From positions 422,001-486,000 of the forward strand of contig WAEK01000015.1 of NCBI GenBank assembly GCA_011634665.1: 64,000 bases of DNA, in the 5' to 3' direction. Of the stretch, positions 44,738-56,765 are shown piece by piece (the stretch's first letter is position 1; every line of letters starts with the position of its first letter). Both the position numbers and the translations under genes were made by a program. The stretch is from Mortierella sp. BCC40632. Its lineage: Eukaryota > Mortierellomycota > Mortierellomycetes > Mortierellales > Mortierellaceae. The notes under the pieces are model-generated. The model was given only the letters and a program-made list of their open reading frames with translations, did not search any database and had not been told where the DNA came from.

Positions 44738-46723
44738 CGCTTACATTTGGAGGCAGGTTGCTGAAGTCAGGAGGCGGATATTGCGTGACAGACGCACGAT
44801 GCCCAGTTCGCAGAGGCCAATGCTAGAAAGGTTTGGAAGCTCAGAAAAGGGGAGCGGAGTGAGATGAGATACATCCTCATCCACCACCGGCAGATAGGGC
44901 AGAGTCCCTTCACTTCCATTCATCCCTGCGCCAGAATTGTTTGGAGCAGCAACCGCCGCGGCAGACGCCAAGAAGGCATTCATGGACGATCCAGTACCAT
45001 GAAGAGCGCCAATAGATGGACCGGACCGGCTCCCACGTCTTGATCCTAGTCGCCATCTTCCGCCCAGGATTCCAGGCTCGTTTTCCGTGGCCGCGCTATG
45101 GTGCGGGTGTGAATGATGAGGATGATGTGGATAGTGATGGTTCTGGTGGTGGGGAGAGTCGGGAGGTGGACCCATGCCTGCAAACTCATCCATCCCAATT
45201 CGAGAGCCGTGAAGTCCTGTCTCGTCTTCATATGGGTCTCCCCATGGCGAACTTGGTCCTAGTCCTGCACTTCCACTCGATCCATTGCTCCGGTAGAGGC
45301 TGTCGGGAGGGATACCCCCATTGAGCCGTTGCATGGTCGTCAGATTGTGGAGTGTGAGACTGCAATGGGCATCAAAGAAGGTGAAGGGCTCTACATCGAT
45401 GGCTTCTCTAGAGGGGTCTTCAATCTCAAGCGCAGAAATCAGATCAAGCTTGGTGTGTTCCTGGTCGTTGTCGTTGTCATCTTCATCTTCCTCCTCCTCA
45501 TCGTCATCTCCTTCCTCATCGACATCGTTGTCGCGGCTGCTGCCCTGGCGGCGATCATGGCGGCGATCCTCCTGGTGGTCCGCACTCGACTCTTCACTAT
45601 CACTATCAAGGCGATACAAGTGCTGGCGCGAATGAAGCAGACGTTTGATGGTGTTGCGTTGAGCAGAGCTACGAGGGCGAGGCACGGCAAGGGTCTCATT
45701 CGAATCGTCACTGGATCGGAACGAGAGCGGGAGTGGGAGCTGAAGGGACCCGCGGCGACGAGTGAGGGCGTTTCGGCCAAAAGTGGGCGAAGGTGAGGTG
45801 GGGGAAGAGGAGGAGACGACGACGGCAGGCGAGGTGGTTGAGGGTCTTCTGCTACTCGACGGACCAGGGGTGGTCGAGCCGCGCTTTGAGGTGGTCGCGT
45901 CAGGGGCCGCATCAGGGGCGAGGCGTGGTCGAGAGCCTATTGCGGAGGAGGAGCGAAGGGAGAAGATGGCCGTTTCAGGATCAGCGCGTCGAACGTGTTC
46001 CGGTCCTGCGCCCACCCCTGGGCTTGCTCCGAGGTCGAGTCGTCCATCCAGGCACACTGGAGAGTCGGACGCCCGTGCTCGAGACCGAGAGCAGGATGCA
46101 GACCGCAAAAGTTTTCGCTTGTTCAGGCCCAAGTCTTGACCTGTTGCCCTTGCCGAGGCGGCTGTCGGGAGAGGCATAGACAACGTGGACTGCACTAGTG
46201 CTGGCTGCGGTGATGGGTTCTCGTTGAATGTTGTATAATCACACGAGTCGCCTCCAACGGCGTAGGTTGCAATTTCGAGTTGGTCCATGTCCAGATCGAT
46301 TGAATGCCATTTCGATTCTGGACCTTGATGCAGAATGGAGCTCAATGACACTACTTCTTCGTTTTCAGAGCCCGTCGATACTGCTGACAGGGACGTAGAG
46401 GAGGCAGAGAAGGGGATTGTTGTGAACGCCGGTGTGGTGCCTGTGTTGTCTGCAATGGCGCTAGATGCAACCCCTGCAACAGAGAAGAGTCCATCTGCGG
46501 CAGCATTGCTGTTGTCCAGAAAGGTGGAGCTTCCACAGCGAAGGGGTGGGAAGGGTGTGACAGAGGCGTTGTCCGAGTTCTTGATGAGCAAGAGTCGGTG
46601 AGCGAGTCGCTGGCGTCGTGTAGAGCCCGAGAGAGTGGATGTTGTCCAGGAATGATCCTCACGCCGCGCATGCGTGTAGGCAAAGGGGAGCTTGGCGTGT
46701 TCTCTGGAGACAGTGGTGCCCAT
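43022..46723 (-). CDS. Leucine-rich-repeat protein with myristoylation-like start and poly-Q
   Basis: Exons: 46723-44745 and 44501-43022; 3459 nt, 1152 aa. The start MGTTVSREH fits the N-myristoylation pattern (Gly2, Ser6). Roughly the first 620 residues are disordered, with Ser-rich, Arg-rich and Asp/Glu tracts and a His-rich patch. About seven leucine-rich repeats follow (for example NLTLLDLSKNSLTQIP, KLTSLTLASNRLEVIP); the first is interrupted by the intron. Then comes a conserved-looking module with CSFC and CVPHW, a possible zinc site seen in other fungal LRR proteins, then ~22 Gln and a Ser/Thr-rich tail. Function is unknown; SHOC2-like scaffolding at a membrane is an inference. The 46723 ATG was chosen because the upstream frame is pure repeat sequence. 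Confidence 0.85.
43483..43548. repeat. Poly-glutamine CAA tract inside the LRR gene
   Basis: About 22 consecutive GTT/CAA triplets read as Gln on the minus strand in the second exon of the LRR gene. The pure CAA run suggests length variation between strains. Confidence 0.92.
44703..44733. repeat. A31 homopolymer in the LRR gene intron
   Basis: This run lies immediately after the donor region of the only LRR-gene intron (44744-44502). The same intron also holds a GA repeat at 44576-44606. Confidence 0.9.
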
Positions 46724-48939
46724 GTTGAGGCTCGAGTTGGTGATGAGGCAGAGGCAAAGACAAGAACAAAATAGAGGCAGGGTAGTGTGAGGTGTGAGTG
46801 GATGACAAAGGCGGGCGTGAAGCCGCGTCCAGCCGATGAGGAGAAGGGAGGAAGAAGAAGAAGAAGAAAGGAAGAAAGAGGTGATGGTGGAGGTGATGAC
46901 AGAGGAGAAGAGTCGTAAAAGAGAGAGGGAGAGAGAGGGAGAGAAAGAAAAAGGAAGGCAAGTGAGCAAAGCCAGAGAGAGAGAGATTGAGAGAGTGAGT
47001 GAGAGAGCGAGAGAGTGAGAGAGTGAGAGAGTGAGAGCAGAGACTCATCAGGATGGATCGCGTGGAGAACGGACAAACAGACAGTCCTGGTGATGGACAC
47101 AGACGAAAGCGCAGGCGGAGGCGGGGTCAGCGAGGAGACGGGGCGCACAGTGGAGGAGCGCTTGAGAAGGACGTGTCTGCGAAGGGGGCGGAGAAAGGGG
47201 GACAACCCAAGGGGGCGCTACACAAAAGCCATCGCGCAAAGATAGGATAGGATGGGCCAAGCGCGAACTGCTACTTTACCAGAATGGTGCCAGCACAACT
47301 AGACAACGTCATTTCATGTCATAGCGTGTGTGCTCAGCAGGACCTCGGCAACCAGGGCAAAGCGCTGCCTCTTGGTAGTTGTACTTTGCGCAAGCCTAGG
47401 ACGGGTATACCTTATGCAATGCAGGGTAAATTTAGGGCAGAGAAGTTGGTAAAAATGGTGAACCATCATCCCCGAAACTATTGCGGGCCAGACGACGCAT
47501 TTCATGCATTCCCTTCATGGTTGAGAGGGCTAGTGTGCTTCTTGAAGGACTGGAAGGCAGCTTCTAATCAGGAGGTCTGTCTCTTTCTGTAGTACGAGAT
47601 GTCACCTAAATAGGACTTGGAGCATGGAATTGAGCTACCCATTAGATCCACCACCCATTGTCATAGCAGCAGCATCATCTCATTATCCTCTTTCTGGGAG
47701 CAGTCGATGAAATTCAAGAGAGTGCTGCTCCGTAGAGGCAATTCCCCTGAGGCCAGTCCAAGACGACTGACCGATTGTCTACTCCCTGATTGGCCCCTGA
47801 GAAAGCCATTCCTTACACAATCAAGCGAGACAGGGCGACCTGAGGCGTCCAAGTTGTGATTGTGATGGATTTGGGTCATCTCTGCACCCGAGAGAGATCC
47901 GATCGAGCCAGTGCTCCACGCCCCATGCGAGCGGCCTTCAAGACGATGTAAAGGCTAAAGCGGGCATCCATCCCAATCCCTGCGTACAGCAAAATGCGGG
48001 GTATTCTTCTTGAGCAGTCCGGGTCGATCCGCTGTCTTGCAGCAGAGGCTATGACAGAGGAGAAAAACTGGATTGGAGAGGGTACCATGAGGAAGTTGTC
48101 TGGCGCAAACTCTGTGAGCACCTTTATAGAGAAGGGGAACATACAAAAAAAAAAAAAAAAAAAAAGTCGTCAGCAGATGAGGAGAGAGAGAGAGCAAGTG
48201 AGAGAGAGAGCAAGAGATAGAGAGACAGACAAGGTTCAGCGGGAGATATACAGTGGCCGTGAGAAAGTTACCATATCAGGCAGGCAACACACGCACGCAG
48301 ACTCACACACATCCACTTCCACAGACAACGGGCAGGCGATTTGCCCGTGGGGCCATAGAAGAGGAGAGGAGGGCCCAGCTCTTTTTTTTTTTCTTTTCTC
48401 TTTTCTCTTTTCTCTTGACTCTCTTTTTGCGCCCCTTTCTCTCTTTTCTTCTTTCTTTTCACTCTCTCACTCTCCGTCTCTCTCTCTCTTTTTTCTCTCT
48501 TTTTTCTCTCTTTTTTTTTTTTTCTCCATCAGGATCTCATCATCATCCTCGTCATCTCTCCTTCTCTCTCCTTCTCTCACTCTTCATTCCTCTACCATTC
48601 GTTCATCCCCTGTCCTATAGCCTTATTCTCCTGCACTTGGCCCTTGCCTTATTCCCGCTTCTCCTACCTGCAACCCTCTCTCTCTTTCTCTCTGTCTCTC
48701 TCCTCTACTCCAACTAGCTCTGGTCAGCTGTCCTTTGGATCTCTCTTCTCTCTTCTCTTCTCTTTTCTCTTTTCTCTCTCTCTCTCTCTTCTCTCTCCAC
48801 TCTCTTTTTTCTCATCCTCTCTACTCTTATTCCTGCTCGTCTCTTGTTCTTGTACTCTTACTTCTCTACCATCCATCCTCTCTTCACCCCCCATATACAC
48901 CCTCTCTTTCTCTCTTCAACCACATATCTCTCTTTCTAT
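46724..48939. other. Divergent upstream region of LRR and mitochondrial carrier genes
   Basis: This 2.2-kb spacer lies between head-to-head genes. Close to the LRR start it is GA-rich on the plus strand (46855-47040), that is, a pyrimidine-rich leader on the coding strand. Close to the carrier start, 48380-48935 is almost pure CT on the plus strand. The centre (47260-47900) is normal-complexity sequence without a recognisable gene, tRNA or promoter box. Confidence 0.55.
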
Positions 48940-51506
48940 ATGCTCGACTGCGACGAGGGCATCCTTGTTCATGAACAACGTAAGGCTTCCATGGACTCGC
49001 TCTTCTTCCTGAATACCAATGATCCTTCATCACACATCATCTAAACTACTAGACTCGACCTGGACCCGACCTTGACCCGACTTGAACCTGACCTGGATAT
49101 GACCCGGACATGATTCTCCTCAGGGAAACTCCCATCCGGCAGATCGATCCACCTCTCGAGCTCTCGTTTATTTCTCTGGACGGATGACTCGACTCATTCT
49201 TTTTCTTTTTCTAGCCAGGGGCAGCAGGTTGCTTTTTTAAACAGAACACACCAACATGTACTACCCGCATGCAGTTCATCCCTCCTCCCCCTTCTCCCTT
49301 CCACTCTGTCTCGGAGTGCGTGCCATGCCTCTAGGCCAACAAGGGAGAGAGAGAGAGAAAACATCCTTTAGCTCACTGAACTAACCATGTGTATTTCTCC
49401 TGCACCCGTGTTTAAACTATCTTTTTCGAAAAAAAAAAAAAAAAAAAATAACAGCAGTGGTCGGGGACTGGAGCTCCAACTTCATCGCAGGAACATTAGG
49501 AGGTATCCAAACGTGCGCAGATGAATGGATTGTGAATTCGTGCGCGTTGTGTGTGTATGTGTGTGTGTCGAATGACTTCACTTGGCTCAGAGTCTAAATT
49601 CACTCTTCGCGTTGGACTCCATTTCTCCGTCTGATTAGGCATTGCGGGTCTCTGCGTCGGCCATCCATGGGGTAAGAGAGCATCACATGACCTGATCTGC
49701 GCCATTCTATTGTTGTAATGAACATGACAATCATCCATCCAGGCCATGGAATGAGTCCGAGAGAGAGAGAGAAAGAGAGAGGAAGAAAGCAAGAACCGGA
49801 TGCAGCCCATTCATCCTGCCTTAATCTGCTGCTCTCGCTCTCGTATCGTAGACACCGTCAAAGTCCGGCTGCAATCAAAGGAGCTCTCTTCCAAGTACAC
49901 AGGGACATGGAATTGCTTCACCACAATTTTGCGACAGGAGAAGGTAACCATTTTTTTTTCTTCTTCTTTTGGGTTCTTCGCGTACTCTCTTCTTCCACTT
50001 TTTGTGTTCTTTAAACACATGTCCGACGCTCGAGCAATGTGGAATCGACCGTCGCTCCGCCGGCCCATAACCAGACACTAACCGTTGGTCCTTATTTTTT
50101 GCCTCTTTTTGCCTTGCATCATGCATACGTCGATAGGTCGGAGGACTCTACAAGGGCATGGTATTTTTCATTGCTGTTTTTTTTTTCTCTAGTTTGCCTT
50201 TGACTGTGAAACCATTGTCCATGGATGACCGCACACTATTTATTCTGACCTTGAGTAACTTTTCCTCCCCCTTTATTTTCCAATGCTCTTCTTTATTTTT
50301 CTTCCGACAATGGCGATCATTCTGGTGGTGCTTCCTCGGACAATCCTGACGTTTTAAACCCTCGTTCTATGATGACATCGGATGGCGTCGACACTACTTT
50401 TCTTTCTCCAACTGTGTCCTGGGAACTGGGCTTGAAAAATGGACAAATACATGATTTTCTTACAAAAAGGCGTCCCCAATGGTAAAAAAAAAGCTCTTCT
50501 TCTCCAGGGACCTCACCTGACCCGTTGAATCTTATTGGTCAATTTCGTGGTAGCCTTTTGGAGAGGAAAAAAGGCCTAATGTTCCGAACCTTGCTTTTTT
50601 TTTTTCTCTCTCCCTCTTTCCTTCGGACTCGAAATAGGTCGGAGTTGCGCTGGTGAACGCGTTGCTGTTTGGCGTTTACGGCTTCTTCATGGACATCCAG
50701 ATGGATAACCCTTCGGATGAACCCACTCTGACACAGATCTTTCTTGCTGGCACAGGATCTGGTGTAGTAAACAGGTACCATCATCATTGAAAGACAGTGT
50801 GCGATATTTTTTCTTATAAACAAAAGATCAGCAATGATCTAGGCTGATGCTTGATTGTTTAGAAAACGGATCCAACCTGTATTAAACCCTCGCCAAATTG
50901 TTTTTTTTTTTATTTATTTATTCCTATAGTTTCATCAGTTGCCCAATGGAGCTGTCCAAGATCCGACTTCAAAATCAGACCAACAGCTCTCTAACAGCAG
51001 GCGCCGGTGGTAGTAGCGCTGCTGCCTACTATAAGGGTCCAATGGACTGTTTTCGTCAGACATATAGACAAGGTGGACTAAGAGCATGCTATCGTGGCCT
51101 CTGGTCCACTATCCTACGTGAAACCTCGTATGGACCATATTTTCTTAGTTACGAGATCTTTTGTCGGGCTCTCACGCCCGAAGGACAACGGACACAGGAT
51201 TTGTCCAGTGGACGGTTGGTGGTGGCTGGAGGATTTGCAGGCATTGCAGGTTGGTTGAGTACCTATCCAACCGATGTGATCAAGACTCGAATTCAATCCG
51301 AACATGACTCCACTCCCAAGTCACAACAATTCCGAGGAGTCTGGCATTGTACAAAGCAGCTGTATAAGGAGGAAGGATTCCGAGTCTTTTTCAAGGGTGT
51401 TAACGCGACCGTGGTTCGAGCTTTCCCTTGTAATGCGGCCACATTCTTGGTTTATTCGCTTGTCATGAGGGCAATGATGCCGAACTCGGAGCCAGCACTT
51501 GCATAG
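48940..51506 (+). CDS. SLC25-family mitochondrial carrier
   Basis: Exons: 48940-48979, 49455-49502, 49639-49671, 49852-49943, 50137-50160, 50470-50481 (12 nt), 50638-50774, 50930-51506; 963 nt, 320 aa, normal carrier length. Three carrier signatures are present: HPWDTVKVRLQ, CPMELSKIRLQ and YPTDVIKTRIQ, with GLYKG and FFKG following the first and third. Six helices in the inner mitochondrial membrane are expected. Overall pattern resembles the carnitine/basic amino acid branch (SLC25A29/45/48, yeast Crc1/Ort1), but the substrate cannot be fixed from sequence alone. The 12-nt exon encodes ASPM, completing KGMASPMVGVALVN, which is the conserved helix-2 context. The start at 48940 is the ATG giving phase agreement with exon 2. 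Confidence 0.9.
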
Positions 51507-52433
51507 ACGTTGAGAAAATCAAGTTTTCCTACTTCTCTCTTTCTCCCTATCTCCCCCCCCCTCTCCTTGTTTCGACTTTTTGTTTGTTTGCGTCTCCATC
51601 ATCTCCTTCCACCTCAAAGGCTCTATTGTATACAAAATGGTAAATGCGACCCCCTTCAACGGTCGAGTGTTTAAAGAAAAGAAACCAAGGAGAGGATGGA
51701 TTCATGTACTTTGTTGTATTCAGACGTTATTCGTCTTTTGTTATTGTTGTTTAGATACAAACTTGTAATGAAAAACACATATAGATTGGCAACCAAGAAG
51801 AAAAAAATGGACTATGTCCATACACCATTTTATCAGCATTACTGTCGTTTTTTTTAATTTTATTATTAAGTGGTCGACAGAATGGAGCGAAAACCTGGAG
51901 AGGAGAATCTCCTAAAAATCGCCAAGGCTTTGGGAGGAATGGATGACAAAGGGGGGGGGTAGTGGGATCATGTACAAGGAGACGAGGTGGGAAGGGGGGG
52001 ATACGCGTCTCTTTTCTCTCTCTATCACTCTTTCGCTCATTTTTCTCTCACACACTCTATCTCTCTCTCTCTCTCAGGCAAGCGGGGTAAAAGATGTCAT
52101 CATCAAAAAAAGAAAAGAAAAGAAAAGAAAAGGTCGTGGCGCATGCATAAACTAAAAATGAAAACACAGAAGATCATTAGCTGAAAATAGGCCAAGCCTG
52201 GAAAGCCTTGTCCTGTCGTCGAGTGTAGAGTAGGATATTCAGATGTCGTTTAGAAACGGAAAAAGGATATTGAAGGTAGAGAGCAGAAAAGTAGAAGAAA
52301 ACATCCATCAAAAGGGACGAGAGCAAAAACAAGAGAAGGAAACACGATGAAAGAGAGAGAGGCGAGGAGGAATGAGGGGCAGCTGGTTCCTCGGACCATT
52401 CTAGGTGCCTGTCGACTGCAGTATTTTCCCTCT
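51507..52433. other. Convergent 3' regions of carrier and coiled-coil genes
   Basis: This 927-bp spacer between convergent genes contains poor-complexity patches (G-run at 51951-51959, CT repeats 52012-52076, AAAAG repeats 52108-52132). I found no gene. An AATAAA-like signal was not clear. Confidence 0.5.
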
Positions 52434-52876
52434 TTAAGTTGGCGCAATGTGGTCACCTTGCCAGACCAAGTTCTGCATCCAGTATACCAACACCTCAACG
52501 ATCCTGAATCGCCCATTGCCTCCATTCATATCCACATTAGCAGCCGCGACTACATCTTGAATAGAATCAAATGTCATGAAGCGCCCATAATGGGCTCCTC
52601 CTACAGGTCCATTATCCACCAAGAACACTGACGTGACAACTCCCATCAAGTAGACAATGATCGTATACATCGACATGAGCGTCACCTGTGTAACAATGTT
52701 CTTGTTCTCCTTCCTGCTCACTGCCGTCGACGGGGCTGCTGGTCCCGTCGATGTTGGTACCAAAGGAGATGATCCAAGTGCTGCAGGGTTCAAAAGACCG
52801 ACCACATCCGCTGGCGTCAAGATCCGTGAACCTACGGTAGTATAACAAAAGAGAAAGTCTCAATGTTAGATTAAAC

Positions 52877-52910
<34 letters not shown>

Positions 52911-54253
52911 CTCATCATTATTCCTTTCAGGGTACGGCACACTTACGTTGCGCCCTGCGTTGACGAGCCCTCTCGGCCTTCAGTTTCTGGTGTAGCTGTG
53001 GATTTTGGCCAAGAGCAGAGCCATTAAAGATAGATGCAGGGGTGGAGGAGCTTTCTCCAATCTTGGAGTGGAGCATAATGTCCTCAATCAGAATCCTTTG
53101 CGTTTCCACTGCCTCTTGAAGCAGAATGGGCTTGGACCCCAATGAAAGCTCTGGGGGTAACTCACAATCCACGTCGTCCTCAGCTCGTTGCTTCATTGTC
53201 GCAACTGTCGCCCCGCCTTCGAGATTTGTTTGCCGTGGCGGTGCAGATGATGTGGGTATAAAGGCATCCTGTAGTGTCCTTGTTCCCATGTCGCGGACGC
53301 CACCATCTTTGAAAAATTGGCTGAGGTCCCGCACGGAATTTCGCTTCATGGACATGTGATCCTGACTCTCCTTTAATAGTTTAATGGCCCGCTCTTGTGC
53401 TAAAAGTGGACAGGCAAGCATGTCGAGTCATTAACCAAGCATCTTCTTTGTAAAGTCAGCAATCGGCAGGAAGCCATCCATGTGTTATATGCATACATTC
53501 AGAATGTTCATCCGACTGAGGCACTCCAGCTCCAAACTTGGCAGTCGCAGACTCAAGTTCAGTCATCAAGTCCTAGAAGAATGACGTGGTAAAATGTTAG
53601 TTCATTGGGTGGCATCGTAACCGCAAAGACTCTATGACAAACATGTAGGTAAGGAAAGAGTAAAAAGACATTGGTAAAAGAGTATCCATACTTTTCCGGG
53701 AGCAATCGAGCTCATGTGGCTCTCGGCATTGATTCCCAAAAGACTCTCAGCAGTAGCCTCACGTTCAGCTGCAATTCGACGCTCCTCGCTCTCAGCCAAG
53801 GCTAATTCGAGCTTCTCGTTCCTGGCAATCTCTGATGCAAGCCTTTCCTCGAGGTCTCTAGTTTTCACTCTTTCTTCGTCAATCTAGTAGGGTTTGAGGT
53901 TTGAAATGAAGACCATATCTGTTACAAGGGAGATCGTGAAAAAACCCCAGAGTCCAAGAGAAAAAGAAAATGTCCAGCGAGCAACAGACGAACAAGAGGG
54001 AATCGTTTCATACTCTAGTCCTGTCTTTTTGTGATTCCTGCAATCTGGATGTCACCTCATGAAGTTGCTCCTCCGACTGTCGTAGAGATTCTATCATCAA
54101 CCTATTCTCGACTGTTAGGTCATCTTTTTGTTTCTTTACAAAAGCGGCGTGTTTCTGATGAGCAGAGCTCGTCCTGTCACCCATTTCAACCTGCTTCTCG
54201 AGCTAAGGATATCGTCGCATGAGATAAAGAGAGAAAGAGAGAAAGAAAGAAAG

Positions 54254-54305
<52 letters not shown>

Positions 54306-56381
54306 AATGGAAAGGAAATGAGAAGGCTATTTTGGGAGACCATCACTTTCATCCACTTTGAGCACTTCTTTTTTTACCTCGCCCATTCGTGAAGTCGCAA
54401 ACCCGAGATCGCTTTTCAGTGTGGAGCACTCCTGCTGTAACCTTTTTCGCTCGCGCGCGAGTCGGTCAATCTCACTGTCTCGAGAAGCCTTTTCTTCCTT
54501 GAGTTCTTTAGAGAGCTCTTGGACCTCCAGCTCTCTGATCCTTAGTTGCTTTAGTACAGATGGGCTAACTCCCGTGCCCATGCGAAGATCGCTCTCTCCC
54601 TACAAATGGAAAGGGAAAAAAAAAATAGAGCCGGAAGGTCAGACGAATGGCTGTGCAGATATCGGGTGGCACGATATAGGTCGTATTTCATGGAGCGTGC
54701 CATCTCTAGTTTTTTTTACTGCTTTTCCTTCCTTCTTCCATACCACTGTGTGCGCTGCGTCAATGCCCCAGCCAACGTATTCGGTCCTGTCTTCTTGTGC
54801 GCCGTTGCGATCGATTGACATGCTCTGTTCATGCCTGCTATAGTTGCCATCATGCAAGCTCTCGTTCTATGGGTAGTTAAAAGGAATAGCAAGACCAATT
54901 CGATAGAGTAAGCGGGGCGTGCAGCAGGGCCTTGGACACATAAGCATGGTCATGTCACCCCCCCCCCCCTTCTCCTCCCTCTCCTTCTCGCTCTTCTAAT
55001 GTAGCCCATTTCTCCCGGCTCTGTCTCTCTATTGCTCTCTCCCTTTCCTTGTATTGTACACGATCTTGCGACGTCAGCCGGGTCCGTCTCGTTCTATTCT
55101 CACTCTCTTTTCTCACTTTCTTTCTCCTTCACGCACTACCCTTTTCTCTCTCTCTCTCTCTCCGTTCCTCGCCTAGAGACACGCGCATGCACACATGCTC
55201 CCCAACCATCTCTGAACACAAAAAAGGCGAGAGGGAGGGAAGGAAATCCATGAAACCATGGGGTGAGCTGGGCGCACAACATCGACTCTAACTTTCTAAA
55301 AAGCCAAGGTGCGATATGTCTGCCCGAGGGTTGTAGGCTCATCCCTCATGGCCAAAAGGGACGAAACAAATGTGAAAGGGCAGAAAAAAACTTTCCGCCT
55401 TTTCTTTCTCTTACACACACTCTCCCACTCTCCCACTTTCTCACTCGTCTACACTCCCTTTCTCCCCCTCTCACTTTCACATTCTCTTACTCTTTGGGGG
55501 ACAATCTCGTCCTCGCTATGCGGGTCCGAGTCATATATCAAAGGATCGTGTCGATGCCGAGATGGCCTAGGACTGACAGCTCGAGTCGATTCGCTTAGGG
55601 AGATCTTGCGGATCCCGTTCCCTGTCCTGGGTCGGCGCACGCGCGTGCTTCGTGGGCGAGAGGGGTCTTCTGCGGGATGTGATTGGACATCTGCAGGGTG
55701 CAGGTAATGCTGCGCGTCGGGCGAGTATTCGCCTCGTCGCAGTTGTTCCTCATCCAGAAGCACATCGTCGGGCACGACCTGTTCATAGGTGTATGGCTGA
55801 AGAGGTTGTTGGGGTGCGGACAGGGGGGTTGGCACTCCGTCCTGGGCCGGTGAGTCCTGGGATTCCAACTCGTTGCTGGGTACACTTTGACAGACGTTTA
55901 GTAGGTTCAACAGGTCCTCCTTGCTGACTGGAGTCTGTCCTGCCATCGCCATAAAGTCGCCCAGGAGCATCCAACGGTCGTGGTTCATCAATGGTCGCTG
56001 ATATTCCTGCTCGACTCGCCGAAGGACCTCCTCCATCCTGCTAGCCAGGATACCCTGACCTATCGAATCGAATTCGGGCCATACCCTGGCCAAGATCTCA
56101 TTCGGCGATTCTCCAGTAGCCTGAAGAGGAGAAGAGAAAAAAAGAGGGAGGCATTAGCCACATTGGAGAGGGTGTGCCAGTATTATTATTATTTTTTTTT
56201 TGTCGTTCTTTTGCTCTTGATGAGAATTGCATTGTAGAAGGGCTGTTCCTGGAAGACAGGCACCAAAAGGTGATAAAGTGGCAACAACAGAGCCGAATGT
56301 TCACTTTTCAGTGAAATGGGCGCTAGAGCGGTAGTGTACCTTTTCTGTGGTGAATGAAATCTCGATGCTGTTGTCGGCCAT
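52434..56381 (-). CDS. Coiled-coil tail-anchored protein, candidate KASH5-like LINC component
   Basis: Exons: 56381-56340, 56120-55491, 54866-54744, 54599-54378, 54202-54014, 53883-53692, 53572-53497, 53399-52947, 52831-52434; 2325 nt, 774 aa. Near the N-terminus a degenerate EF-hand-like pair is visible (VWPEFDSIGQGILASRMEEV, then LLGDFMAMAGQTPVSKEDLL, ~residues 25-90). A Ser/Pro/Arg region follows, then coiled coil (~270-480, for example ELEVQELSKELKEEKA), a linker, one membrane helix (~692-715, TIIVYLMGVVTSVFLV), and a 59-residue tail ending HIAPT. EF-hand plus coiled coil plus C-terminal membrane anchor with a Pro-Thr end recalls KASH5 and other KASH proteins that bind SUN proteins across the nuclear envelope. 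This is inference; no similarity search was possible. The 624-nt gap between exons 2 and 3 is unusually long, so a two-gene reading remains possible. Confidence 0.65.
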
Positions 56382-56734
56382 GGCGGAATGTGGCTCATCA
56401 ATGGGCGAGCTGAGAACGATGGGCGACAGCAATAGATGAGGAGAGAGTAAAAGAAAAAGACGTCTTCTGTTGGGGGTGTGGGAGGAAGGAAGGATGTTAT
56501 GCGGATGGGTCTGGTTACGCTCAGGGCACCAACTGGCTGGTGAGTGGGCTGGGAAGAGGAGGGAGAAAGAAAGAGAGAGAGAGAGAAAGAGAAAGAGTAA
56601 GAGTTGGGATCTCGATCCTGATGGGTGATGGTCAGGAAAGACCAGTAGAAAGGGAGAAGGAGAGAAAGAAAGAAAGAAAGAAAGAGAGGATGGCGGGATG
56701 GGCGGATGGGATGGAGAGCGCACGAGCAAAAGAA

Positions 56735-56765
<31 letters not shown>

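Noticed and set aside
45439..46198. Several 60-160-aa ORFs in other frames of the LRR gene
   Set aside because: All are shadows of the GC-rich, repeat-rich first exon; the long frame continues into the LRR domain and is the coding one.
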